A stretch of DNA of 64,000 nucleotides, from assembly GCA_963854835.1 (NCBI GenBank), contig OY978525.1, positions 42,675,554 to 42,739,553 on the forward strand, in the 5' to 3' direction. A model generated the notes under the pieces. The model ran no database searches. It was not told the DNA's origin and saw only the letters and a list, made by a program, of their open reading frames with translations. This DNA comes from Megamerina dolium. Taxonomy: Eukaryota > Arthropoda > Insecta > Diptera > Megamerinidae. Each line of letters begins with the position of its first letter. The first letter of the stretch is position 1. The position numbers and the translations under genes are program-made. Below are positions 1-10,399 of the stretch, piece after piece.

Positions 1-564
1 TAACGTCCTACCAAGTATGATGTTTTTATTCGTTATGTCTTTATCTGCTTCCACCACCCACAATTTGCCTGTCCCATCATCCACATTCATCTGTGCCCAA
101 ATCACCGCTTCTGATTTTACTGGAACCTCTTGGCGTTGACATGCCAGTACTCGTTTGATGTTACCACTACGCTTGTAACCGATATTCAATGCTAACTCGA
201 CATTTGCATAGCGTAGTATACGTTGATTTAAATCTAACGTAAACCCATTGTCAATCATAAAATCAACACCAATTATTATATCATCTATGATGTCGGCCAC
301 AATGAATTCATGTTCCCACGTACTATTTCCAATAGATATTCGTTTCTTTATCTTACCTAGAATTTGTGCATCCTCACCCGTTGCTGTACGCAATTTTATT
401 CCCATTAAAGGCTCAAACCTCTTTACCAAATCGCTCTTTATTATAGAATGTGATGCACCAGTATCCAGGGTTAACATGAATTCCAGATTGTCCAATTTTC
501 CATCAATAGTTAAGCTGCTTGGCACACGCTGTAGTTGTGAAATGTGAATGATGGGGCAACCCAC
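1..564 (-). pseudogene. SAPgyp copy A pol fragment: aspartic protease and linker to RT
   Basis: The open frame runs off the left edge. It starts just after the gag-pol frameshift hairpin and holds a retroviral-type aspartic protease with an LDTGAS active site (about 30 codons in), followed by the conserved stretch leading to reverse transcriptase. It lies in the -1 frame relative to gag. The reading frame here is undamaged, but its gag is broken, so it is annotated as part of a defective copy. Confidence 0.88.
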
Positions 565-1968
565 TGTTGGAGTCAGTTCACGCCCCGCTGAACTGACTCG
601 ATTTAGTTTAACGATAGATTTGTGTTAGTGGAGCGATCGCTATCCACCTTATTCTCCTTCTTTTGTCTTCCTGGAGCATTGGATCTTGATCGCTTTCGTC
701 GTAGATGGCAGTTTTCGCGTCGACCTGCTTCCTTCAGGCTACACTACAGATTTGAATGCCGGACACACTTCTTCAACCAGATCTGCTGTTTCTGTTTCTA
801 GTTGGCGTACCCGTGGCATTGGTCGACACATCAAACTGGCGGCTTCAAACGTCAAGACTCTACTGACTGTTTCGGCATAAGTATTCCTTGGTGACATGAC
901 TAGGGCACGCTTAGTTCCTCCATCACGTATGCCATCTATGAAAGCCTCTATTTTGATTTTTTCGACGAACTCTTCCGAATTACCGGAGAACGCTAGATGA
1001 CATAAGCGCTCAATATCGGAAGCGAATTCCTGAAGGCTCTCATTACTCCGTTGCACTCGCGATCTCAATTCCACTCGATGAAATTGGCTCTTGTATTCAT
1101 TTCCATATTTTCGCTGGAGTGTGTCCATCAGTGATTGGTAGCTACCACGATCTTTCTCTGGAACCATCTGTAACACTTCGGAAGCATTACCTTTTAATGC
1201 GACTATTAAAGCAGCAGTCTTGTCGCTGTCATCCCATTGATTCTTCGAAGCTGTTGTCTCGAATTGAAGCTTGAAGATGTTGAATGGCGTGCTTCCGTCA
1301 AATGTTGGTAGCTTTAGTTTGATTGTACTTGAATCTCTAATCACTGATGTGGCTGGCCCATTTATTTTTAGTTGGTTGAGATCGTGTTGTAATTTCTCGA
1401 ACTTATCTTCCAAATCATCTACATGTTCCTTCAGATCTGTAACTTTTTCATTAATGGCTCCGGAAATTTCATCTATATGTTCTTTTAGTTCTGCAACTTT
1501 CTCATTAATAGCCCCAGAAATTTCTTGTAGTTTGTAGTTAATTGTCTTCTGGAATTCTCCAATGAAATTTTCTTGGCGAGACGAACCTTTTTGAATTTCC
1601 ATACGCAATTCAGCCGAATGTTCTTGAAGCTTGGAGTCAATGCGAGACGCATTTCCTTGAATTTCCGTACGTAATTCACTAATAACGCCCTCTTGTCGAG
1701 ACGAACTTTCTTGTAACTGTTGCATCATGGATTTCATAAAATCCATGAGTCGACCACTCGAATCTATTTTGCTCTCTTCCTCAGCGTGCACAACTGCTTG
1801 TATATCGGCTTCCTCGAAGAACTCATGTTCTTCTACATTAATTCCCTTAGCCTCCATAGCTTGCCTCAGCCTCACCAGCAGTTCCGCCTTTGCACCTGAT
1901 GACGATAGATTCATCTCTACCAACAGCTTTTTAAGCTAGTCCACTTTTAGTTGGTCAATTTTCACCAT
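565..1968 (-). pseudogene. SAPgyp copy A gag, with stop codons and without its zinc knuckle
   Basis: Gag is the structural polyprotein that packages element RNA. The natural start is the ATG at 1968-1966, as in copy F. A TAG at 1938-1936 breaks it after about 10 codons, and the long open part is 1923-739. Domains in order are a SAP helix-loop-helix motif, a long coiled coil (about codons 60-180 of the open part), and the gag core with the ATTASKNQWDDSDK stretch. The frame ends at a TAG where other copies have CAG, and just beyond it the CCHC zinc knuckle has been deleted. Copy C carries the same stop and deletion. Confidence 0.88.
570..612 (-). promoter_or_regulatory. Candidate -1 frameshift signal at the gag-pol junction (copy A)
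   Basis: The minus strand reads GTTAAAC (612-606), spacer TAAATC, then GAGTCAGTTCA (599-589), loop GCGGGGCG and TGAACTGACTC (580-570). The two arms are perfectly complementary over 11 bp. The heptamer splits as G TTA AAC in the gag frame and is followed by the gag stop TAA. The pol frame is -1. Confidence 0.75.
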
Positions 1969-1997
1969 CTTTACAGAATCCCACTTCTGACACCAAT

Positions 1998-2409
1998 TGT
2001 TACGTTTTTATTCTGTGAGCGTTTAATTCTATTTGAATTACCTTGTTCGATCACTGGATTCTGTTAATAATCACTGCAACACTTATTTTATACAACTATA
2101 TACAGCAACAATTTATTTAATAAACTCTATTTACAATCAACTCTGTTTATAATCAACTATTTTCAATAACACTTTAATGTACGTCGCGCAGTAACGTTCG
2201 GATTTCGATTGATTGTCAATTCTCAACACTGGCTCTATTTATACTCTGTTGGCAACACCCCAGAATCTTCCTTTATCGAGATTCTTCTCTTCCTTTCTCG
2301 TTGGCTTGTTCTGGTTATCGCTTATTTCTTTTTGTTGACATTCGTTTCGATGCTGCCAATAGAGTCAGTCACAATAGTGATGAGTAATCAACTATCGATA
2401 CTCGTTACA
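1998..2409 (-). repeat. SAPgyp copy A 5' LTR
   Basis: The LTR begins TGTAACG at 2409 and ends CGTAACA at 1998 on the minus strand. It contains the TATCGATA motif close to its start and a TATAAATAG box (about 2231-2240). A primer-binding site complementary to the tRNA-Leu 3' end (TGGTGTCAGAAGTGGG) follows directly in the internal region. Confidence 0.93.
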
Positions 2410-2442
2410 ATATCGTTTAATGGTCAAAGCGTAAATGGTAAA

Positions 2443-2880
2443 AGCGTTTGCTGTTGTTACGTATAATGGTCAATATGCTTTGCCTAAATATGCTGTCAAG
2501 GCAGTAATTGTATTTTGTTATATTTTAAGTCAATTATATGTATATGCAATATACAAGGCAAATTATGTAAAAATGCATTTTAACACATATTTGCATTAAT
2601 CGTAATTTTTTATGTTAAATCAATATATGTATAGGCAATATTTTGTAATAAATAGAGAAATCGACTACAAGTCGAGGTTCAATTGATCACGAATAATTAG
2701 TTCGTCTAGTTGTTTTTAATCACACACGCAATCCAGGTTCAAGTGCCTGTGTTTGCATTCTCTTTTTTTTTGTTGCCATAAGTAATCCAGGTTCAAGTGC
2801 CTGTGTTTACTTTTTGGCATAGTTACGAAGTCTAGAGCATTCCAGGCGAATCGCTTGTGTTTGCATCGCTAGATGTAACA
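2443..2880 (+). repeat. BEL element 1 5' LTR, probably missing its first ~210 bp
   Basis: It matches the 3' LTR from AGCGTTTGCTG onward and ends GATGTAACA at 2880, just before the primer site. Upstream of 2443 the sequences diverge. An alternative reading is a shorter 426-bp LTR beginning TGTTACG at 2455. I prefer truncation because the polypurine tract lies 220 bp further upstream at the 3' end. Confidence 0.8.
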
Positions 2881-2883
2881 TTT

Positions 2884-2900
2884 TGGTGACCCCGACGTGA
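2884..2900 (+). other. Primer-binding site, tRNA-Trp type
   Basis: TGGTGACCCCGACGTGA lies 3 nt after the LTR. It is the complement of a tRNA-Trp 3' end including CCA. The assignment is from memory of eukaryotic tRNA-Trp and should be checked against the organism's own tRNA. Confidence 0.75.
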
Positions 2901-3256
2901 TTAAAAACAACTAGAAAACAAGATCAATAGAATCCTGCAACAAAGCTACCTAAAGCTAAGTATCAAGTCTGGAATCGGATCTAGCACAAGGCGAGTACCA
3001 ACAGGCATCAACAAAGCTACCTAAAGCTAAGTATCAAGTCTGGAATCGGAACTAGCACAAGGCTAGCACCAACAGTCATTCAACACATTCATCGATCGGT
3101 AACCAGCAGACGACATCAAGGTCATCATCAGCCGGTAATCAACAGAAGCCCCAAGGCACATTTTTACTACAATCCAATAGGTGACACACATCTACTGGAT
3201 ATCCAGAAATAAGGGTAACAGCAATCCTTAACCTCTAACTACCAATACTAACACAA

Positions 3257-5164
3257 GTGAGCGATACATCTCAAAAAATGGCAACTTCCAAAAAGGACTC
3301 GGATATGACTGTATTTCACCGCTTGACAGAAGGTCAACGCACAACTGGTGAATTAATAGAGAGCATTATCCGCAACGTCAAAAAGGACTCAGCTTCCAGG
3401 AAGTCCATTGAGTATTATGAAGAACGGCTCAGAAGATTAGACAAGGCATGGTCGGATTTCGAAACCACTGATAACAGTATACGGTGTCTCGAGAACATTC
3501 CAATGGACCACGTATACTTCACCGAGGGGTATTACGAAAAAATTTCGGAACTCACAATTAAGTACCGAGAAATATTCGAATCAGCCATATTGGAAACTTC
3601 AAGTAAGCCAGCAGCTGAAAAGCCCACTGTGTCAATCAGGACAACTGTTGCACATAACAGCGACACAACAACATCTATACCTTCAACAAGTCCTTCGATT
3701 AGAAGACAAATGGTAATGATGCAATCTCTCAAACGATTGCTCATTCAAGATCCGACCGGTGGCAATATCAAGCTAAAGGAAACACTTTGGGGGCAGATTC
3801 AAGATCTGCACTTCTCAATATGGGAATCGGTTCAAGATCCATTGAAAGATGGGTACGACATGGACTCTTACAAAAATCTTGAAGAGATGGTCATCAACAA
3901 TTTTGGTCTGACGTCCAATAATGTATCACAAAACATCGGATCTACTCAGAATAGCAATCTCCCATTGCCTAAGATTCCAAAATTCAATGGAGACTACTTA
4001 AAGTGGCGAACATTTTTTGATTTGTTCTCACAATTAGTAGACAATCAACAACTTCCTGCTATACAAAAGATTTGGTATCTCAAATATAATGTAGGAGGGG
4101 AAGCTGAAAAATTGATCAGCCATCTTTCAGCCACAGGTGAAAATTACACTACTGCTTGGAACCTGTTGCAAGAAAGATACAACAACCAACGGATTCTAGT
4201 AGCTTCATTAATACAAGAGCTACTAGACCAACCAGGTGCTTCGTCATCAGCTGCAGGTATTAAACAGCTGCATGACACAACAAAGGAATGCTTACACGCA
4301 TTAAACAATATTGGAATCGACACAACTTCTTGGGATCCCATGCTGCTACACATATTGGTCAAAAAGTTGGATCGAGGCATCCACATTTTGTATGAAAGAT
4401 CACTTTCAAATCCAAAGGAACCCCAGTGCATCAAACACTTTTTGACCTTCCTCGAAGCTCAATTCCAATCAATGGAAGCTATCGGGCACAAGGAAAAAAC
4501 ACAAAGAGCCTTCACCACAGCTGCAACTACGCAGAAGATCAACAATGCATGCAAATTCTGCAGCATCAGCTCTCATCCGCTATATTTCTGCAAGAAATTT
4601 CTGCAATTATCCACATCAGAAAGATTGAATTGGGTACAAAAAAATAAACTATGTGTCAATTGTTTTAGGCAGAATCATACAGCAAAAACCTGCGTCTCAA
4701 GGTCATGCACTAAGTGCAACAAGAAGCACAACTCAGTAGTACACTTAGACAGCAGAGTCGACGCTTCAAAATCAAACCAATCAACGGCACCCAACACAGC
4801 GTTAAGAACATCTGAATCAAAAATAGCAGTAACATCAGCATCGGCCAACACCGTGCCAGCAGACAAAGGATACGTTTTATTAGCAACAGCAAAGATAATA
4901 GTTACGGCAGCTAACGGAAGATCAGGTGAATTCAGAGCAATACTAGACTCCGGCTCACAAATAAATATTGTCCCAGAACGCCTCATCAAAAGATTGTCTA
5001 TACTCCCAAGTGACGCCTCACTGTGCATTGAAGGCATCGGAAATGCTAAAAAAAGGTCCACTCAACGGGTGAATGTTAAATTACAATCTTTGGACAACAT
5101 CTTCTCAGCTCACTTAGAAGCCTTTGTACTTCCAACCATCGTTCCCGCCCAGCCACAATCTTGA
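3257..5164 (+). pseudogene. BEL element 1 gag-protease ORF
   Basis: The 635-codon frame begins with a Gag N-terminus. It carries the DUF1759-type gag core (about codons 235-380, around LPKIPKFNGDYLKWRTFF), two CCHC-like knuckles (about codons 432-495, e.g. CVNCFRQNHTAKTC) and an aspartic protease with an ILDSGSQ active site (about codon 565). A one-base shift near 5150 ends the frame in TGA; the same protein continues in the next frame from about 5125. BEL/Pao elements normally have one continuous gag-pol frame, so this is damage rather than design. Confidence 0.9.
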
Positions 5165-5501
5165 TATCTCTACCTGGTCAATCCCTACCAACATTCAATT
5201 AGCAGATCCAGAATTTTATCAACAAGGGAAGGTCGATATTCTGCTTGGTGCCGAATTCTATTTCAATCTAATGGCTACTGGACAAATCATCCTCTCTACT
5301 GATCTCCCAGTCCTGCAAAATACAAAACTTGGTTGGATCCTAAGTGGAAAGATTGGAAACAACTCCGAATCATCAGAGACACTGACTTGTGCTGTTTTTG
5401 GGAATCAAGCAAATATCAGTGATACTGATGTCGCACTGGACGAGGTAGTAGAACGGCTATGGAGAATGGATGAAGTAGAACCAAAGAAAAGGGGACTATG
5501 A
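5124..5501 (+). pseudogene. BEL element 1 pol fragment: end of protease domain
   Basis: This frame continues the protease region after the frameshift near 5150. The VDILLGAEFYFNL stretch is typical of the BEL protease C-terminal half, followed by the TKLGWILSGK motif that precedes RT in this superfamily. It stops at an in-frame TGA at 5499-5501. The downstream RT frame continues in the same phase directly after that codon, so this is a nonsense mutation. Confidence 0.87.
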
Positions 5502-6764
5502 CCAGCAGAACTCCGTTGCGAGGCGCATTTCGCTCAGAATGCTTGCACCAATGACGAAGGTCGTTTTGTCGTCAAACTACCATTCCTGGAAGACACATCA
5601 GCCTTGGGATCATCTCGAGAATTAGCCTACAACAGATTTTTAAGTCTGGAACGGCGGCTACTCAAAAATGACACAGTGCGGAAGCAATATGTCCAATTTA
5701 TGGAAGAATACGAGCGCTTGGGACACATGGAAGAAGTAAATCTCGATTCCGTATTGGCTCCTAGTTATTTCATTCCTCATCATTGTGTTCTTAAACCAGA
5801 CAGCAATACGACCAAACTTCGAGTGGTATTTGACGCCTCGGCCAAAACTACGTCTTGTTATTCATTGAATGATTTGATGTACATAGGTCCAACAATTCAA
5901 GGTGAATTATTCTCCATACTCCTTCGTTTTCGTTTGCCACGCTTTGTTTTTACAACTGACATTGAGAAAATGTACCGTCAAATTCTTATTCATCCAGAAG
6001 ATCAGCGGTATCAAATTATCATGTGGAGAAATCGTCCAACAGCAGCTATAGGCTATTACCAACTCAACACGGTTACCTATGGGACACGAGCAGCACCATA
6101 TCTCGCAACAAAATGCCTACAACGTATCGCAGTAGAAAATGCTAATGATTTTCCATTAGGAGCTCAAATTCTGCAGCACAACTTCTACGTTGATGATGGA
6201 CTAGGAGGTTCTGACAGTTTGGTAACAGCCATCACAGCACAACAGCAACTCATACACATTCTAAAAAAGCATGGTTTTAAGTTACGCAAATGGTGTGCCA
6301 ATCATCCACAACTATTACAGAACATTCCTCGAGACGACCAAGAAGTAAACTTAGACTTCACCAATACCAACAACGATTCAATTAAAACATTAGGATTGTT
6401 ATGGCTGCCGAAGTCTGACAACTTTTGTTTTAAAGTGAAATTAGATCCAATAAAGGTAGTCACAAAACGATCTATCACTTCAGACTTAGCCAGACTCTTC
6501 GACCCTTTAGGAATTGTTGCACCAGTCATAGTTACAGCCAAGATCTTTGTCCAAGAACTTTGGCAATTAAAAATCAGTTGGGATGACGCCTTACCCACTG
6601 AACTACACACAAGATGGGTACAATTCCGCAGCAGCCTAAATGAATTGGATGATCTGAAATTTTCGCGGCACATTTTCAAAGGAGATATCCCGAAGTCAAT
6701 TCAACTTCACACGTTCTCTGATGCTTCAGAAAAGGCATATGGTGCTTCGATCTACATCAGATGA
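5502..6764 (+). pseudogene. BEL element 1 reverse transcriptase and start of RNase H
   Basis: The BEL-type reverse transcriptase would copy element RNA into DNA in the virus-like particle. Visible motifs are the LRVVFDASAK block, TDIEKMYRQI with the first catalytic Asp, the YVDD box (about 6188-6199), and the first RNase H Asp in FSDASEKAYG. The frame is open from the TGA at 5501 to a second TGA at 6762-6764, with RNase H continuing in phase beyond it. Catalytic residues look intact; only the stops and the upstream frameshift disable it. Confidence 0.9.
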
Positions 6765-9020
6765 GTACTAAGTGACGGGCGAGTAATTGTAAGACTGTTG
6801 TGTGCAAAGTCACGAGTAGCACCGTTAAAGCGACAAACTCTTCCTCGTCTTGAACTCTGTGCCTCATTATTAGGTGCCCAACTAGCCGCAAGGGTCAAAA
6901 CAGACCTAAAATTAGATGCAGCTACGTACTTCTGGACTGACTCACAGATCGTGTTGGCGTGGATAAATTCACCTTCATCATCGTTTCAAACGTTTGTAGC
7001 AAATCGTGTATCTGTCATCCAGGAGAAATCCATTGCAGGACAGTGGCGTCATGTAAGCTCACAACATAACCCTGCTGATGTGTTATCACGAGGATTATCA
7101 CCAAAAAGGCTAGCAGCCTGTAACTTATGGTTTTACGGTCCACTATTTCTGCATGGTCAAGAGGACTTTTGGCCACAGCCATATTCGAAGTCATTGTCAA
7201 TACGCAAAGACAACTTCATCATGGAACATAAGGCTACATCAACTCCCGTAACAACCACTGACCATGACAAAGGAAGCGTAATTTACAACATTCGACATAA
7301 TGGCTCATTTAAAACGTTGCAACGAATCACAAGTTACATATTTAGATTCACCAACAATGCCAGAAGAGTTACGACCCAGTTAGAGAGTACCTTAACGGTA
7401 GATGAATTAGAAAATTCTCTTATCGTAATTATTCGAACAATGCAGCAGTCAGACTTTGAGGAAGATCTCAAACACCTCAAGAAACACAATTGCGTTAGTA
7501 AAAACAGCTCTATCGGCAACCTTTCCCCATTTTTGGACACGAATGACATTATTAGAGTTGGAGGACGATTACAATCTTCCGAGCTTACATACGATGCCAA
7601 ACACCCAATGTTAATTCCGTACAATGACCCCATCACCAAGTTATTGATGCAGATGATCCATAAACAAAACTATCATTGCGGAGCCCAAGCTTTATTAGCT
7701 TACATAAGACAGAAATTTTGGCCAATAAAAGGAAAATCCATGGCACGCTCAATTGTTCAAAATTGTGTGAGATGTACCAAGGCCAGACCAAAACTATTGG
7801 GTCAAATTATGGGCAACCTCCCGTCAACAAGAGTTACGCCAGCAAGACCATTCATCAATTCTGGCGTTGACTTCTGTGGACCACTTTGGGTTCATTTTAA
7901 GATCAGAGGAAAGAAACCACAGAAAGCCTATATAGCAGTATTTTGTTGCTTCGCAACAAAGGCAGTTCATTTGGAGTTAGTCAGCGACCTAACCACGAAT
8001 GCCTTTATTGGTGCATTAAAACGCTTTATAAGCCGAAGAGGTCACTGTCAAAATTTGTATTGTGACAACGCGACAAACTTTGTTGGTGCCAAAAATCAAC
8101 TAACAGAACTTAATGAAACAATTCACTCCATCGAATCTCGAGAGTCAATTTCAAGAGAGTGCAACGGTAGAGGCATAACATTTCACTTTATACCACCGAG
8201 AGCACCACACTTTGGTGGTCTTTGGGAAGCTGCGGTTAAGTCTGCGAAACATCTTCTAATCAGGAGCGTAGCAACCGCATCTTTGACTTACGAAGAGCTA
8301 AACACTGTCATAATAGAAATTGAGGGCATTCTTAATTCAAGACCAATTTGCCCACTCTCGGAAGACCCAAAAGACTTAGCCGCCCTAACTCCTGGCCACT
8401 TTCTCATAGGGGAACCATTAAACGCACAGGTCGATTCAAGGGCCACATCAACAAATTCTAATCTCTTAACTAGATGGAAGTTGGTCAGTCATCTTAAAGA
8501 GGAATTCTGGAAGCGATGGTCTCGGGATTATTTGTGTGAGCTCCAGTCAAAAAATAAATGGAAAAATAAGCAGTCCAATATCAGCATTGGTGACATGGTG
8601 ATCATCAAAGAAGACAACACTGCAATACTCAAGTGGCCGTTAGGAAGAGTCACAAATGTCTTCAAGGGTGATGATGGAATAGTGCGAGTAGTTGAATTGA
8701 AGACAGCAACTGGTAACTGCAGGAGGCCAATTCACAGACTAGCACTACTGCCAATCGAAACAGATGATGAGAACATCGAGAGTGAAAGGCAGCCCCAGAC
8801 TTCCTTCATCGTCAGCATTCCTTTAAACAAAGTCCAAAATGTCGAAACATTACACAAGAAACATGATTTCGACATACCAAAGGATAAGTTCAGTCACGGG
8901 TCAGCACGATTGCCCAGTGACACATCTGAGCAAACAGAAGCTACAGTGTACAATAAGGAAGATGATGTTCCAACAAAGAAAAGACGTACATCCATGCATC
9001 AAGGAATTAAGACGCATTAG
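6765..9020 (+). pseudogene. BEL element 1 RNase H and integrase
   Basis: The frame continues in phase from the TGA at 6764. It holds the rest of RNase H (TDSQIVLAWI, and NPADVLSRG at the C-terminal catalytic site), the zinc-binding HHCC region (around CVRCTKARPK), and the integrase core with VDFCGPL, YCDNATNFVG and FGGLWEAAVKSA as the three acidic sites. A DUF5641-like domain follows (EEFWKRWSRDYL onward). The frame ends at 9020. The next frame stays open to 9234, so an old one-base shift near the end is likely. Confidence 0.9.
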
Positions 9021-9234
9021 CGAAAACCAAACTAATTCAGCTGAAGGAGATTACATCTCAAACTACCATCATCAGGCAGTCAGCTACGCCGCACTCTTGC
9101 TATCAACCATATTATTGATTGTCGGTCTAATTTGGAAAATACGCAGCGTCAAACCATCAAGTGCACCAGCCAGTTCAGGAACGACTGCTCCTCAACCACG
9201 CCCACGGCAACAAACGGTTGAGAACGTATGTTAA
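9021..9234 (+). other. BEL element 1 C-terminal tail with one membrane segment
   Basis: The frame that overlaps the end of pol (open from 8839) continues past the pol stop to a TAA after 9234. It encodes one strongly hydrophobic segment (AALLLSTILLIVGLIW, about 9091-9138) followed by a Pro/Ser/Ala-rich tail. It ends about 27 bp before the polypurine tract, so it probably belonged to pol before a one-base shift. It could instead be an env remnant. No signal peptide or fusion peptide is visible. Confidence 0.55.
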
Positions 9235-9274
9235 ATTGAGTCTAGTTGAACGATTGTTCAACGCGGGGGCAGAA

Positions 9275-9922
9275 TGTTTAATTCTTAAACATATATTTAG
9301 TCTGTAAGAAATTATGAAATATATATATGTGTATATAAAAAGTTTATCATATTGCACAATCATTATATTGTATTGTATATTTGTAACCTTGACAGCATAT
9401 GACCGCAAGTAAACTCTATATACAGTTTATAAAATCATAAATGCAGTGTCATCATTATATGAACGCTAATGAACTAAAAAACAACAGCGTTTGCTGTTGT
9501 TACGTATAATGGTCAATATGCTTTGCCTAAATATGCTGTCAAGGCAGTAATTGTATTTTGTTATATTTTAAGTCAATTATATGTATATGCAATATACAAG
9601 GCAAATTATGTTAAAATGCATATTAACACATATTTGCATTAATTGTAATTTTTTATGTTAAATCAATATATGTATAGACAATATTTTGTAATAAATAGAG
9701 AAATCGACTACAAGTCGAGGTTCAATTGATCACGAATAATTAGTTCGTCTAGTTGTTTTTAATCACACACGCAATCCAGGTTCAAGTGCCTGTGTTTGCA
9801 TTCTCTTTTTTTTGTTGCCATAAGTAATCCAGGTTCAAGTGCCTGTGTTTACTTTTTGGCATAGTTACGAAGTCTAGAGCATTCCAGGCGAATCGCTTGT
9901 GTTTGCATCGCTAGACGTAACA
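9275..9922 (+). repeat. BEL element 1 3' LTR
   Basis: A polypurine tract (GCGGGGGCAGAA, 9263-9274) precedes TGTTTAATTC, and the repeat ends CGTAACA at 9922. That gives a 648-bp LTR with TGTT and AACA ends. Its last 437 bp match the 5' LTR at about 98-99%. If instead the LTR starts TGTTACG at 9498, the tract would be oddly distant. Confidence 0.78.
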
Positions 9923-9934
9923 GAGTATATATAT

Positions 9935-10371
9935 TGTAACGAGTATCGATAGTTGATTACTCATCACTATTGTGACTGACACTATTGGCAGCATCGAAAC
10001 GAATGTCAACAAAAAGAAATAAGTAATAACCAGAACAAGCCAACGAGAAAGGAAGAGAAGAATCTCGATAACGAAAGATTCTGGGGTGTTGCCAACAGAG
10101 TATAAATAGAGCCAGTGTTGAGAAGGAAAATCAATCTAATTCCGAACGTGATTGTGAAAACATTGATACAGAGGCAAAAGTTGCAAGAACATTTAAGTGT
10201 TATAGTAAATAGTTGATTGTAAACAGAGTTGATTGTAAATAGAGATTATTAAATAAATTGTTGCTGTATATAGTTGTATAAAATAAGTGTTGCAGTTATT
10301 ATTAACAGAATCCAGTGATCGAACAAGGTAATTCAAATAGAATTAAACGCTCACAGAATAAAAACGTAACA
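9935..10371 (+). repeat. SAPgyp copy B 5' LTR
   Basis: TGTAACG to CGTAACA. It contains TATCGATA (9944-9951), a TATA box (TATAAATAG, 10101-10109) and AATAAA within 10250-10257, giving a plausible U3-R-U5 order. The same layout is found in every copy of the family here. Confidence 0.94.
9944..9951 (+). promoter_or_regulatory. TATCGATA (DRE-like) motif near the LTR start
   Basis: The palindrome TATCGATA is the consensus bound by the fly factor DREF. It lies 9 bp inside the LTR. It is kept in every near-complete SAPgyp LTR of the window and altered to CATCGATA only in the diverged relic near 63.75 kb. Function is inferred from the motif alone. Confidence 0.55.
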
Positions 10372-10373
10372 AT

Positions 10374-10393
10374 TGGTGTCAGAAGTGGGATTC
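10374..10393 (+). other. Primer-binding site, tRNA-Leu type
   Basis: TGGTGTCAGAAGTGGGATTC lies 2 nt after the LTR and is complementary to the 3' end of a eukaryotic tRNA-Leu including CCA. Copy F has one mismatch here. Confidence 0.8.
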
Positions 10394-10399
10394 TGTAAA

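Larger units (their letters stand above)
1..2409 (-). mobile_element. SAPgyp copy A (Ty3/gypsy LTR retrotransposon), 5' part only
   Basis: This is the 5' part of a gypsy-type element read on the minus strand; the rest lies left of the window. In element order it shows a complete 5' LTR (2409-1998), a tRNA-Leu-like primer site, gag, the gag-pol junction and the protease end of pol. It is nearly identical to copy C over positions 1 to about 1310 (offset 17295), including shared defects. The base run outside the LTR is ATAT (2410-2413), the target used by most copies here. It cannot encode working Gag. Confidence 0.93.
2443..9922 (+). mobile_element. BEL/Pao LTR retrotransposon 1 (damaged)
   Basis: The element has a tRNA-Trp-like primer site, a gag-pol region in BEL order (gag with DUF1759-type core, CCHC knuckles, aspartic protease, RT, RNase H, integrase with DUF5641-like tail), a G-rich polypurine tract at about 9261-9274, and a 3' LTR. 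Pol has one frameshift and two nonsense codons. The LTR copies differ at only about six positions over their shared 425 bp, so insertion is fairly recent. The 5' LTR appears truncated; no target duplication can be seen. Confidence 0.92.

Noticed and set aside
3532..3744. Minus-strand frames inside the BEL and SAPgyp coding regions
   Set aside because: They are antisense shadows of gag and pol with no recognisable domain of their own.
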